From Novosphingobium nitrogenifigens DSM 19370 (GTDB lineage: Bacteria; Pseudomonadota; Alphaproteobacteria; Sphingomonadales; Sphingomonadaceae): DNA of 64,000 nt. Under the pieces are notes generated by a model. It saw only the letters and a program-made list of their open reading frames with translations. It did not search any database and had not been told where the DNA came from. The position numbers and the translations under genes were made by a program. Shown here piece after piece: positions 7,412 through 16,876 of the stretch. The stretch is taken from positions 62,001 to 126,000 of the forward strand of contig NZ_GL876933.1 in assembly GCF_000192575.1 (NCBI RefSeq), in the 5' to 3' direction. The first letter of the stretch is position 1, and each line of letters opens with the position of its first letter.

Positions 7412-9598
7412 ATGGCCAGAAGGGACACGCCCCGCCGCCGCGACTCCGGGGATGACACGCCCCGCGGAGGCTCTTTTCTCGGTCGACTGTTCAGGGGGCT
7501 GGCGATCTGGACGCTTGCCGTCGTGCTCTTGGCCGGGATCGGCCTTGCCGCGGCGGTCGCGATCACCGCACGTTCGCTGCCGAGCTATGAACGGCTGAAA
7601 TCCAGCCAGGCCGGGCAGATGATCGTCGTGCGCGCCGCCGATGGATCGGAAATCGTCACGCTCGGGCCCAGCTACGGCAAGTGGATCCCGATCCAGCGCA
7701 TGCCCAGGGTCATGCAGGACGCGATGATCTCGGTCGAGGACCGCCGTTTCCGCGAACACTGGGGCGTCGATCCGATCGGGATCGTGCGTTCGGTCTATGT
7801 CCGCGTGGAAAAGGGCCGCTGGCGTCAGGGTGGCTCGACCATCACCCAGCAGCTTGCGCGCAACATCTTCCTCAATTCCAACCGCACTTTCGACCGCAAG
7901 ATCCGCGAAGCCGTGCTGGCGCTCGCGCTCGAGACCAAGTTCAGCAAGGACCAGATCCTCGAGCTCTATCTCAACAAGGTCTATTTTGGCGGCGGCGCCT
8001 ATGGCGTGGATTCGGCCGCCCGCAAGTTCTTCGGCCATTCGGGCGAACAGCTCAGCCTCGGCGAAGCGTCCATCATCGCGGGGCTCGTGAAAGCGCCCTC
8101 GCACTATTCGCCGACCGCCGATGCCAAGGCCGCGGTCGAGCGCGCGCAAGTCGTGCTCGAAACCATGCAGGACGCAGGGGCGATCACCCCCGCGCAGGCC
8201 TCGAACGCGGATCTCAAGAACATCAAGCTGGCCGAGGAAGCGGGCCAGAACTCGGCGCGCTATTTCACCGACTGGGTCCTGCCCCAGCTCGATCAGGTCC
8301 TGCCCGACAACGACCAGCCGATCGAAGTATGGACGACGCTCGACCCGGCGGCGCAACACGCCGCGACCGAGGCGATCCAGGGGAACGTGCCCAACGGCGC
8401 ACAAGGCGCGCTCGTCAGCGTCGATCGCGACGGAGCGGTGCTCGCCATGGTCGGGGGCACCGATTACGTCACCTCGAACTACAACCGCGCCACCAATGCC
8501 GTGCGCCAGCCGGGTTCGGCGTGGAAGCTGTTCGTCTATTTGACCGCGCTCGAAGCGGGCTACAAGCCCGATGACAAGGTGGTCGACGAACCGGTGACCA
8601 TCAACGGGTGGAGCCCGCGCAATTCGGGCGGCAAATATGCCGGGCAGATCGACGTGCGCACCGCCTTTGCCTATTCGAAGAACACTGTCGCCGCGCAGCT
8701 GGGCAACGAAGTCGGGTTCGGCGCGGTTGCCAACATGGCGCGCCGGTTCGGCATCACCACGCCGATCAACACCATGCCCTCGATGGTTCTGGGCAGCAGC
8801 GAAGTGCGCATGATCGACATGGTCCGCGCCTTTGCCGAAGTGCAGGCCAAGGGCACTTCGGTCACGCCCTACGGCATCCGCAAGGTAACGACGACCGACG
8901 GGGAAGTGCTTTACAGCCACCGCGACGAAACGCCCCAGCAGCTCGTCCCCGACTATGTCGCGGCCGGGATCACCGACCTGTTGCAGACGGCGGTATCGAT
9001 CGGCACCGGCCGCGCCGCCCAGATCGGCCGCCCGGTCGCGGGCAAGACCGGGACCACCAGCTCGAACAAGGACGGCTGGTTCCTCGGCTTTTCGAGCGGG
9101 ATCACCACCGGTGTGTGGATGGGCCGCGACGATGCCAAGCCCGTGCCCGGATTGCAGGGCGGGACAGCCCCGGCGCGCGCCTTTGCCGCCTATATGCGCT
9201 CGGCGACCGCCAAGCGTCCGCCCGAGAAGTTCCAGACCGAGCTGAAGCTGCCGCAATACCAGATCGAACCCGACGACGAGGTGCTGCAGAACAACCCGGA
9301 CAACTACTTCTACGTCGATCCCAACGGGAACATCGTCAATCATCAGGGGCAGCCGACCGACGCGGCGCAAGGGACCGACGGCACCACCCGTGCGGCCCCG
9401 ACGCAGGGACGCGACGACACCGTCCCCGTTCCCGACGATCAGGGCGCGGCCGCGAGCGACGATTTCCTCGACCGCGCCACCGGACGGCAGGGCAGCGCCA
9501 CGGCAGCTGCCCGCCGCACCCCGTCGACGACACCGCACGCGACGGCAACGCCCCGCGCGTCGGCGCGAACCGGGACCACGTCCGCCAATACCTATTGA
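7412..9598 (+). CDS. PBP1A-family bifunctional peptidoglycan glycosyltransferase/transpeptidase
   Basis: 728 residues. It polymerises lipid II and cross-links the peptides in the periplasm. A single N-terminal membrane anchor spans about residues 32-52. The GT51 domain (about 60-230) has SVEDRRFREHWGVDP with the catalytic Glu, and GGSTITQQLARNIFL. The transpeptidase domain (about 330-600) has the SxxK motif in PGSAWKLF, SxN in YSKNT, and KTGT in GKTGTTSSNKDGWF. The last 100 residues are low-complexity, Thr/Ala/Asp-rich. It ends at a strong bidirectional terminator shared with convergent degP. Confidence 0.95.
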   Translation: MARRDTPRRRDSGDDTPRGGSFLGRLFRGLAIWTLAVVLLAGIGLAAAVAITARSLPSYERLKSSQAGQMIVVRAADGSEIVTLGPSYGKWIPIQRMPRVMQDAMISVEDRRFREHWGVDPIGIVRSVYVRVEKGRWRQGGSTITQQLARNIFLNSNRTFDRKIREAVLALALETKFSKDQILELYLNKVYFGGGAYGVDSAARKFFGHSGEQLSLGEASIIAGLVKAPSHYSPTADAKAAVERAQVVLETMQDAGAITPAQASNADLKNIKLAEEAGQNSARYFTDWVLPQLDQVLPDNDQPIEVWTTLDPAAQHAATEAIQGNVPNGAQGALVSVDRDGAVLAMVGGTDYVTSNYNRATNAVRQPGSAWKLFVYLTALEAGYKPDDKVVDEPVTINGWSPRNSGGKYAGQIDVRTAFAYSKNTVAAQLGNEVGFGAVANMARRFGITTPINTMPSMVLGSSEVRMIDMVRAFAEVQAKGTSVTPYGIRKVTTTDGEVLYSHRDETPQQLVPDYVAAGITDLLQTAVSIGTGRAAQIGRPVAGKTGTTSSNKDGWFLGFSSGITTGVWMGRDDAKPVPGLQGGTAPARAFAAYMRSATAKRPPEKFQTELKLPQYQIEPDDEVLQNNPDNYFYVDPNGNIVNHQGQPTDAAQGTDGTTRAAPTQGRDDTVPVPDDQGAAASDDFLDRATGRQGSATAAARRTPSTTPHATATPRASARTGTTSANTY

Positions 9599-9631
9599 TC
9601 CGGACAGTCGATCCGGATCCGGGACAAAAAA

Positions 9632-9668
9632 AGGGGCGGCCCCATGACGGGACCGCCCCTTTCTCTTT
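9632..9668. terminator. Bidirectional intrinsic terminator between PBP1A and degP
   Basis: Arms 9632-9643 and 9649-9660 (GGGGCGG core, one mismatch) form a 12-bp stem with a 5-base loop. The right side is followed by TTCTCTTT. The left side is preceded by a run of seven A, which reads as T on the minus strand. It therefore serves both convergent genes. Confidence 0.85.
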
Positions 9669-9710
9669 GCGTGCCGCAGGACCGGTCCGGAAGACCGGTC
9701 CCGGTTCCGA

Positions 9711-11240
9711 TCAGCGCAGGCGGATCGGGAAATAGAACGGCGGCTGACCGCGACGCTGGATGCGCAGCAGGATCGCCTCGCGGTGTTCGGCCTTGGCCTG
9801 CTTGACCACGGTGTCGAGTTCGGCGCGGGTCGTCACCGGCTTGTAGTTGGCCGAGAGGATGATGTCGCCCCGCTGAAGCCCCTTGGCCGCAGCGTCGCTC
9901 GAATCGTCGACTTCGGTGATGACGACGCCATGGACGTCCTCGCTCATGCCCAACTGACGCGCAATCTGCGGCGTCACCGGGATCACCGCGACACCCAGCG
10001 CCTGCTGGATGATCGGCGCAGCCTTCTCGCTCTTGCCGTTGCCGAGGCCGTCGTCGTCCTGGCCCTGATCGGGATCGAAGCTCTGCTTGGCGAGTTCTTC
10101 CTCGCTCGGCCGCTTGCCCACTACCGCGTTGACGGTGACGTGCTGGCCGTTGCGGATAAGCTCGATCGGGATGCGCTTGCCCGGCTGGGTGTTGGCGACG
10201 ATGTAGGACAGCGTCTGTTCGGGGGTCACGTCCTTGCCGTCGACGCGCACGACGACGTCACCGGCCTGCATGCCCGCCTTGGCCGCGCCCTGTGCAGGTT
10301 CGACCGCCTGAACGAATTCGCCGGTCCGCTTGGGCAGGCCAAGCGAGGCGGCAAGGTCGTCGGACAGCGGCTGGATGCGGATGCCGAGGTATCCGCGCTC
10401 GATCGCCTGCCCCTTCATCAGCTTTTCGACGATGGGGGCCGCGGTTTCGGCGGGGATGGCAAAGCCGATGCCGACGCTGCCGCCGGTCGGCGAGAAGATC
10501 GCGTTGTTGATGCCGATGACGTTGCCGCGCATGTCGAACATCGGACCGCCCGAATTGCCGCGGTTGATCGAGGCGTCGGTCTGCAGATAGCGGTCATAGG
10601 CCGAGCCCGAACCGGTGTTGCGATAGACTGCCGAGATGATCCCCTGCGTCACCGTTCCGCCAAGGCCGAAGGGATTGCCGATGGCAATGACCCAGTCCCC
10701 CACGCGCGCATGACGCGAATCGCCGAACTTCACGAACGGGAACGGCTTGGGCGCGTTGATCTTGAGCACAGCCAGATCCGAGGCCGCATCCTTGCCGATG
10801 AGCTTGGCCGGATAATCGGTGCCGTCGGTCATGGTGACGGTGATCGATTCGACTTCGCCCTGGCCTTCGGCGGTGATCACGTGGTTGTTGGTGACGATGT
10901 AGCCGTCGGCCGAGATGATGAAGCCCGACCCCAGCGACTGGGCTTCGCGGGTCTGCGAACCGCCGCCCTGACCGCCGCCGAACAGATCGCCGAACGGCGT
11001 CCCGGCAAAGGGATTGTTGGCCTGGACCTTCACGCGCTGGCGCGTCGAGATGTTGACCACCGCGGGCTGCAATTGCTGGGTCAGGTCGGCAAAGCTCGGC
11101 GGGGCGCCGCGCGGGGCCATCGCCTGCATCTGGGCACTGTCGTTCTGCGCGACCTGGGCTCCGGCCGGGAAGCCGGTCACCAGCGTCAATGCGCTACCGG
11201 CGAGGAGCAGCGCCGAAGTAACTCCGTAAGCGTATCGCAC
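9711..11240 (-). CDS. degP: DegP/HtrA-type periplasmic serine protease (Do family)
   Basis: 509 residues from a GTG at 11240 with AAAGAGGA upstream. A signal peptide (ALLLAGSALTLVTGFPAGAQ) is followed by a trypsin-like domain with the full triad: His in VTNNHVI, Asp in AASDLAVLK, Ser in NRGNSGGPMF. Two PDZ domains follow (about residues 270-370 and 410-500). It degrades or refolds misfolded envelope proteins. It is the last gene of hflK-hflC-degP, 79 bases after hflC, an order frequent in alphaproteobacteria. The linker between the PDZ domains is Asp/Gly-rich. Confidence 0.95.
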   Translation of the reverse strand: MRYAYGVTSALLLAGSALTLVTGFPAGAQVAQNDSAQMQAMAPRGAPPSFADLTQQLQPAVVNISTRQRVKVQANNPFAGTPFGDLFGGGQGGGSQTREAQSLGSGFIISADGYIVTNNHVITAEGQGEVESITVTMTDGTDYPAKLIGKDAASDLAVLKINAPKPFPFVKFGDSRHARVGDWVIAIGNPFGLGGTVTQGIISAVYRNTGSGSAYDRYLQTDASINRGNSGGPMFDMRGNVIGINNAIFSPTGGSVGIGFAIPAETAAPIVEKLMKGQAIERGYLGIRIQPLSDDLAASLGLPKRTGEFVQAVEPAQGAAKAGMQAGDVVVRVDGKDVTPEQTLSYIVANTQPGKRIPIELIRNGQHVTVNAVVGKRPSEEELAKQSFDPDQGQDDDGLGNGKSEKAAPIIQQALGVAVIPVTPQIARQLGMSEDVHGVVITEVDDSSDAAAKGLQRGDIILSANYKPVTTRAELDTVVKQAKAEHREAILLRIQRRGQPPFYFPIRLR

Positions 11241-11319
11241 GTGGCCTAGTCCTCTTTTTCCTTACTCCGGCACTGCGCAACCATGCGGCTGCGCAACACC
11301 TTCACACTGTGGCATTCCC

Positions 11320-12195
11320 TCATTCGCCTGAATGAGGTTTGAATGACGAATCCCCCCGGAATTGCCGTAAATAGGCACTGTCGGGGGACAACACGATGGC
11401 AGTGCGACTGCCCTTTTGCGCAAAGGTCGTGTCATAGCTCTGCATGGCGCGATAGAAATCATAGAATTGCGGGTCCTTGCCGAAGCTCTCCGCATAAGTG
11501 CGTGCAGCAAGGGCCTGCGCATCGGCGCGGATGGTTTCAGCGTCCTTGTGCGCCTGCGCCGCGATCGCTGCTGCATCAGCCTCGCGCGAGGCGCTCATGC
11601 GGGCATAGACCGCTTCGAGCGCGGCCCCCTCGGGCATGGCGAGACGGCGCAACCGTACGTCTGCAACCGCAAGGCCATAGACCCGCGCCTCGCGATCGAA
11701 GGCCGCGCGCAAGGGGGCGAGCCCCTCGCCCCGGGCCAGCGCCATCGCCCCGGCAAAACTACGCCGCCCGACTTCGCGCTGCACCACCGAGGCCAGCACC
11801 GGACGCAACAGTTCGGGCACATGGTCGGCACTGCCCAGAGCCAGATAGAGCCGCGCCGGATCAACGACCCGCACGGCAGCATAGGCATCGACCACCAAGG
11901 GCTGTCCATCAGAGGTCGTGACCGAAGCCGCGTCGAGCGGGACCGCCATCTGGCGCCGTTCGACCCAGACGACCTGTTCCAGCACCGGCCAGCGCATGGC
12001 AAGGCCCGCGCCCTGATCGCCCCAGCCGTTGAGCACGCGCACCGGGCGCCCCATGCGCAGGACCAGCGCCTCGCGGTTCTGCGGAACCGGGACCATCACC
12101 AGAAGGAACAGCACGACCGCCACCACTCCGGCGATCAGGAACCCAAGCCCGGGCGGAAGCGAACGGATGCGACGGCGAGGATGCACGCTCGTCAT
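11320..12195 (-). CDS. hflC: HflC, SPFH/prohibitin-domain modulator of FtsH
   Basis: 291 residues. It has an N-terminal membrane anchor (LGFLIAGVVAVVLFLLVMV) and an SPFH domain beginning VPQNREALVLRMGRPVRV, then a helical tail with EADAAAIAAQAHKDAETIRADA. HflK and HflC form a ring around the FtsH protease and tune its activity. The start ATG 12195 lies one base after the hflK stop, so the two are translationally coupled. This places a short basic segment (HPRRRIR) before the membrane helix. Confidence 0.93.
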   Translation of the reverse strand: MTSVHPRRRIRSLPPGLGFLIAGVVAVVLFLLVMVPVPQNREALVLRMGRPVRVLNGWGDQGAGLAMRWPVLEQVVWVERRQMAVPLDAASVTTSDGQPLVVDAYAAVRVVDPARLYLALGSADHVPELLRPVLASVVQREVGRRSFAGAMALARGEGLAPLRAAFDREARVYGLAVADVRLRRLAMPEGAALEAVYARMSASREADAAAIAAQAHKDAETIRADAQALAARTYAESFGKDPQFYDFYRAMQSYDTTFAQKGSRTAIVLSPDSAYLRQFRGDSSFKPHSGE

Positions 12196-12196
12196 C

Positions 12197-13372
12197 TCAG
12201 CGCCCCTCACCCGTTGCACCCGGACGCGGCTGCGGCGGTTGCGGCGGGGCCAGCGGCAAAGGCGGAAGCACAACCGGCCCGGCCGCCCCTTGCGAGCCGA
12301 GAATGACCTTGTCCGACTGACCGAGCACGCGCTCCATCGTCTCGTAATACATGCGTCGCCGGGTCACTTCGGGTGCCAGCCGATATTCGGCATAGACCTT
12401 GTCGAAAGCATCGGCCTCGCCCTGGGCATGGGCTGCCATCTGGCTGGCCCAGCTGCGTGCCTGGGCGATCTCGGTATCGGCCTGCTGGCGCGCAGTAGTG
12501 ACATCGCGCCAGGCGTCCGCGACGCGGGCGGGCGGCTGGGCATGGCGCAAGTCGATCCCGTCGACGCCGATGCCCGTGCCATAGCTGTCGAGCAGGCCCT
12601 GGAGGCGGCGGGCCGCTTCCTGCGTCAGGTCGCCATGCGCACTGCCCATGGCCTGCGCGAAATCGAGACCGGCAAGCGTGCTGCGCATCGCGGTATCGGC
12701 GGCAAGGCGCAAGGTCTGGGCGGGGTCGTCGACTTGCCCCACGAACCGGCGCAGATCGCGGACGCGCCAGCGCACGTCATAACCGACATCGACAAGCGCG
12801 GCGTCGCGCGTGAGCATGACCTGCTCGCCTTCGCCCTCGGGCATGGCCATGTGGCGCACGGCCCCGACATCCTCCACCCGGACGGTCTCGATCGGCCAGG
12901 GCCATGTCACCCCGAGCCCGGGCGCCAGCGTGCGCCCGTCGGCTCCGAAAGTCGCCACGATCCCCTGTTCCCGGGCCCCGATCGGATGCAGCGAGGTTCC
13001 GCCCAGCCAGACCAGTGCCAGCGCAGCCAGCCCCCAGGGCGTCCACGACGTTCCAACCGGCGGCTTCCAGCGGCGACGCGGCCTGCCGCGCCCGTTCTGA
13101 ACCAGTCGCCGCAGCAATTCCTGACGATCGATCCGGGGTGAATGTCCGGCGGCGCGCCACGGGTTGTCGGGGGTATCCTCGCTCCCCGTACGACCGCCGG
13201 CCTTCTTGCCGGGGCTCTCGCCGGGTTCATTCTTGCCCAATGCGTCAGGCGCAACCGGAGAAGGCGGGGAAGCCGGGCCGCTCTCGCTCCCCCCCTCGTG
13301 CCCATGTCGCGGGCTGTGCCGTTTGGTCGCATCGAGACCGGCTTGGGCCTCGTCCCCGCCAGGACCGTTCAT
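12197..13372 (-). CDS. hflK: HflK, SPFH/prohibitin-domain modulator of FtsH
   Basis: About 391 residues from ATG 13372. The first 110 residues are Pro/Gly-rich and disordered, as usual for HflK. They are followed by a membrane helix (WGLAALALVWLGGTSL) and the SPFH domain (PIGAREQGIVATFGADGR, GLGVTWPWPIETVRVEDV). The C-terminus is a Pro-rich tail. It pairs with hflC directly downstream. No good Shine-Dalgarno precedes 13372, so the exact start is uncertain. The frame stays open further upstream to 13462. It is divergent from mrp. Confidence 0.92.
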   Translation of the reverse strand: MNGPGGDEAQAGLDATKRHSPRHGHEGGSESGPASPPSPVAPDALGKNEPGESPGKKAGGRTGSEDTPDNPWRAAGHSPRIDRQELLRRLVQNGRGRPRRRWKPPVGTSWTPWGLAALALVWLGGTSLHPIGAREQGIVATFGADGRTLAPGLGVTWPWPIETVRVEDVGAVRHMAMPEGEGEQVMLTRDAALVDVGYDVRWRVRDLRRFVGQVDDPAQTLRLAADTAMRSTLAGLDFAQAMGSAHGDLTQEAARRLQGLLDSYGTGIGVDGIDLRHAQPPARVADAWRDVTTARQQADTEIAQARSWASQMAAHAQGEADAFDKVYAEYRLAPEVTRRRMYYETMERVLGQSDKVILGSQGAAGPVVLPPLPLAPPQPPQPRPGATGEGR

Positions 13373-13510
13373 GGCGATGGTTATAGGAGGGGATTGCCAG
13401 AAAAACAGGTCTCCTTCCCAAAATTCCTTGCTAGGGCGGACGCACTCACCGGGCGCGACCACAACCGCCGTCCCGGCTCACGACGGAAAACAGCAAAGCG
13501 GACATGCGAA

Positions 13511-14473
13511 ATGAGTGAAGGTGAAGCGCTGAAAACGGCGCTGCGGGACGTGGCAGGCGAACGGGTTCAGGCCGTGCGCGTCAGCGGTACGGCGGCGACC
13601 GCCGTGGTCGATGCCGAAGGGCTCGACGATGCCGGGCGATCGGGCCTCGAAACGCAATTGCGCGAAGCGGCAGCGCGCCTCGGCTTTGCCGACTTGCGCG
13701 TGGCGATGACGGCGGCACGGCGGCGGCGGCGGATCATCGCGGTCGGATCGGGCAAGGGCGGCGTCGGCAAGTCGACGCTTTCGGCCAATCTCGCGGTGGC
13801 GCTGGCCCGGCTCGGACGCCCGACCGGCCTTGTCGATGCCGACATCTACGGCCCTTCGCAGCCGCGCCTGCTTGCCACCGAAGACCAGCGCCCGGAATCG
13901 CGCGGGAACAAGCTGGTGCCGGTGCCCTCGCGCTTTGGCGTGCCGATGCTCTCGATGGGCCATCTCGTGCGCCCCGGCCAGCCGATCGCATGGCGCGGGC
14001 CGATGGCGGTCAGCGCGCTGGGCCAGTTGATCGACGCCGAATGGGGCCCGATCGACACCATCGTCGTCGACCTGCCGCCCGGCACCGGTGACGTGCAATT
14101 GACCATGTTGCAAAAGTACAAGCCCGCAGGCGCGGTGATCGTGTCCACGCCCCAGGATCTGGCCCTGATCGACGCCGAGCGCGCGATCGGCCTGTTCCGC
14201 CAGGGTGAAGTGCCGCTTATCGGCATGGTCGAGAACATGGCGGGCTATCTGTGTCCCCATTGCGGACAGGAAAGCGAACCGTTCGGCCATGGCGGCGCCG
14301 AGGAAGCCGCGCGCGAGATCGACCTGCCGTTCCTGGGGCGCATTCCGCTCGCCCTCGCCATTCGCCGCGACAGCGACGCGGGTCAGCCGCCCGCCGCCGG
14401 GGAAGGCCCGATCGCCGAAGCCTATCTCAAGATCGCGCGCGCGGTCGGCGACTGGCTCGACCGCAACGACTGA
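13511..14473 (+). CDS. Mrp/ApbC-family P-loop ATPase, Fe-S cluster carrier
   Basis: 320 residues. A short N-terminal MIP18-like region (about 1-70) is followed by the deviant Walker A GSGKGGVGKSTLSANLA near residue 80, then DADIYGPSQP and VDLPPGTGDVQL. A C-terminal Cys pair in YLCPHCG would hold a bridging Fe-S cluster between two subunits. The family carries Fe-S clusters to apoproteins. It lies 12 bases before the molybdopterin-family gene and upstream of hemH, an iron-cofactor theme. An Arg-rich stretch (ARRRRRR) sits just before the P-loop. Confidence 0.93.
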   Translation: MSEGEALKTALRDVAGERVQAVRVSGTAATAVVDAEGLDDAGRSGLETQLREAAARLGFADLRVAMTAARRRRRIIAVGSGKGGVGKSTLSANLAVALARLGRPTGLVDADIYGPSQPRLLATEDQRPESRGNKLVPVPSRFGVPMLSMGHLVRPGQPIAWRGPMAVSALGQLIDAEWGPIDTIVVDLPPGTGDVQLTMLQKYKPAGAVIVSTPQDLALIDAERAIGLFRQGEVPLIGMVENMAGYLCPHCGQESEPFGHGGAEEAAREIDLPFLGRIPLALAIRRDSDAGQPPAAGEGPIAEAYLKIARAVGDWLDRND

Positions 14474-14485
14474 TCCCCGGCTGCA

Positions 14486-16876
14486 ATGACCTGGCGCCCA
14501 TCACGCTTGCTCCCCTCCCGGCTTTCGCTCGACCGGCGATCGCTGCTGATCGGTGCGGGTGTGACGGGCAGCCTCGTCATCGGCATGCTCGCCCTGCCCC
14601 GCCGTTTCCGCGCTCCGCTCGAAGCGGGCGAAGGCGAACATGTCATCGAAGGCTTCCTCCGCCTTGCCCGCGACGGCACGATCAGCGTCGCCGTGCCCGC
14701 GACCGAAATGGGACAGGGCATCGACACTCTCGTCGCGCAGATCGTCGCGGTCGAGCTGGGCGCCGACTGGCGCAAGGTCGGTGTCGAGCCTGCCCCGGTC
14801 AGCCCGTTCTATGCCGATCGGGTGATCGCAGCGGAATGGGCCGAAATGTGGCTGCCCGGACCGGTCGCGGACTTGCCGCTCCTTGGCGACGGGCTGGCGC
14901 AGGCACTCGCCGGGGAACCGGGCGATGCGCTGGTCCGGCTCGAAGCCGACCGCGAACCGGTCATGCTGACGGCGGCAGGAACGACTCTCGCCGCATTCGA
15001 ACCCCGCCTGCGCGCGGCCGCGGCAGCCTTGCGCCATGTGCTCTGCGCAGCGGCAGCGGCGGAAGCGGGCCTTGACCTTGCCGCTTGCGACACCCGCGCC
15101 CATGCCGTCGTCTGCGGCAAGAAGAGCTGGCCGTTTGCGGCCCTGATCGATCGCGCCCTTGCCCTGTCGCTGCCCGAAACGCCCGCCTTGCGCCCGGTTC
15201 CCGCGTGCGAGGATGCAACCGCCTCGACCGGCCGCACGGCAGCCCCGGCCTTTCCCCGGCTCGACCTTCCCGCCAAAGTCGACGGCAGCCTCGTCTTTGC
15301 CGGGGACGTGCGCCTGCCCGACATGGTTCATGCCGCGATCGCCCACGGCCCGCAGGGGCATTGCCGCCTCGCAAGCCATGACGAAGCAGCCGCCAGGGGT
15401 ATTCCCGGCCTGATCGGGATTGTCGCCACCGACCGCTGGCTCGCCGCCGTCGCCCGCACATGGCATGCCGCCGACAAGGCGGTGAAAGCCATGGACCCGC
15501 GCTTTCGCGTCGACCGCGACGAGAACGGCCGCGTCGTCGAAAGCCTTGCCAACGAAGCCGCGCTCGAAACCGCGATGACGCGGGGCCATGCCACCCGGAT
15601 CGCGGCGGAAGGCAATCCCGACGCCTTGCTCGCGCATCCCTCGATCGGCGCGCGCTACGACATCGAACCGGCTCTTCATGCGCCGCTCGAAACCGCCAGC
15701 GCCACCGCGCGCCTGCAACACGGGACGCTCGACCTGTGGATCGCGACGCAGGCCCCCGAGGCCGCAGCACGGGCCGCAGCGCGCGGGGCGGGGCTGTCGC
15801 GCAGTGCCGTGACCGTCTATCCCATGCCCGCCGGGGGCAGTTTCGATGCCCGGCTCGATGTCCGCATGGCCGAGGAAGTCGCCGTGATCGCCAGGACGGT
15901 CGGCCGTCCGGTGCAACTGACATGGTCGCGCTGGCAGGAAACGCTGGCAGGCTATCCCCGCACTCCGGTCAGCGCGATGCTGGCCGCAGCGTTCGATCCT
16001 GCCCGGCAACGCCTGCTCGGCTGGCGAGCCCGGCTTGCCCTTCCCGCCAGTGCAGTCGAGCAGGGCGCGCGCCTGTTCGATGACGCCGACAGCAAACGGG
16101 CACAGGACCACGCCGAAGGCCATGCCGATCCGCTCTCCTGTGCCGGGGCCATGCCGGTCTATGCCATTCCCGAACGCGCGGTCGATCACCTGCCGACCCG
16201 GATCAGCCTGCCCACCGGGCGCCTGCGCGGTGGGGCCCACGGCTACACGGCCTTCTTCACCGAAAGCTTCCTCGACGAATGCGCCCATGCGCTCGGCATG
16301 GAACCGATGTCGTTCCGCATCGGCATGCTCGGCGATGCCCCGCGTCTGGTCGCCTGTCTTCAGGGGGCCGCGCGGCTTGCCATGTGGGGCGGGGGCGGCA
16401 ACGGTTCGGGACAGGGCATCGCCTGCCACACCATGGCGCTTGCCGCGCCCGAAGGCCGTCGCGAAGGCCATATCGCGGTCGTGGCGACCGCGCGCGCGGA
16501 TGCAGGCACCATCCGCGTCGAAAGCCTGAGCGCGTTCTGCGACATCGGCCGGGTCATCAATCACGACATCGCCCGCCAACAGATCGAAGGCGGCCTGATG
16601 TTCGGGCTTGCCCATGCTCTGGGCGGCAGCACCACGTGGAGCGCGGGCCGTCCGCTCGCCGGGCGCCTTGCCGGACTTGGCCTGCCCCTGCTGGCCGATT
16701 GCCCGAAAGTGGATGTTGCCTTTGCCCAGAGCGAGGCCGAACCCTTCGATCCCGGCGACCTCGGGATGGTGGCGGCGGCACCGGCAATCGCCAATGCGCT
16801 GTTTTCCGCGACCGGCGTCCGGTTTCGCCACCTGCCGCTCACCTCGCCAGGCCCCGTTCCGCTTTCCGAAAGATGA
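14486..16876 (+). CDS. Xanthine dehydrogenase-family molybdopterin-binding subunit (IorB-like), orphan, altered motifs
   Basis: 796 residues. It resembles the large subunit of isoquinoline 1-oxidoreductase and related aldehyde dehydrogenases: ATEMGQGIDTLVAQIVAVELG near residue 72, LDLPAKVDGSLVFAGDVRLP near 255, and APAIANALFSATG near the C-terminus. The N-terminus has DRRSLLIGAG, a twin-arginine-like signal. Two Moco-site motifs deviate. The usual GGGFG reads GGSFD (450-454), and the catalytic Glu of the usual GVGEPG reads Asp758 in PGDLG. No small [2Fe-2S] subunit gene is adjacent. Its stop overlaps the hemH start (ATGA). It may be altered in activity or structural only (inference). Confidence 0.82.
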   Translation: MTWRPSRLLPSRLSLDRRSLLIGAGVTGSLVIGMLALPRRFRAPLEAGEGEHVIEGFLRLARDGTISVAVPATEMGQGIDTLVAQIVAVELGADWRKVGVEPAPVSPFYADRVIAAEWAEMWLPGPVADLPLLGDGLAQALAGEPGDALVRLEADREPVMLTAAGTTLAAFEPRLRAAAAALRHVLCAAAAAEAGLDLAACDTRAHAVVCGKKSWPFAALIDRALALSLPETPALRPVPACEDATASTGRTAAPAFPRLDLPAKVDGSLVFAGDVRLPDMVHAAIAHGPQGHCRLASHDEAAARGIPGLIGIVATDRWLAAVARTWHAADKAVKAMDPRFRVDRDENGRVVESLANEAALETAMTRGHATRIAAEGNPDALLAHPSIGARYDIEPALHAPLETASATARLQHGTLDLWIATQAPEAAARAAARGAGLSRSAVTVYPMPAGGSFDARLDVRMAEEVAVIARTVGRPVQLTWSRWQETLAGYPRTPVSAMLAAAFDPARQRLLGWRARLALPASAVEQGARLFDDADSKRAQDHAEGHADPLSCAGAMPVYAIPERAVDHLPTRISLPTGRLRGGAHGYTAFFTESFLDECAHALGMEPMSFRIGMLGDAPRLVACLQGAARLAMWGGGGNGSGQGIACHTMALAAPEGRREGHIAVVATARADAGTIRVESLSAFCDIGRVINHDIARQQIEGGLMFGLAHALGGSTTWSAGRPLAGRLAGLGLPLLADCPKVDVAFAQSEAEPFDPGDLGMVAAAPAIANALFSATGVRFRHLPLTSPGPVPLSER

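Noticed and set aside
7358..9538. Long open frame on the minus strand opposite the PBP1A gene
   Set aside because: High-GC genes often leave the opposite strand open; the product is Arg/Gly/His-rich with no family marks, while the plus strand has complete PBP motifs.
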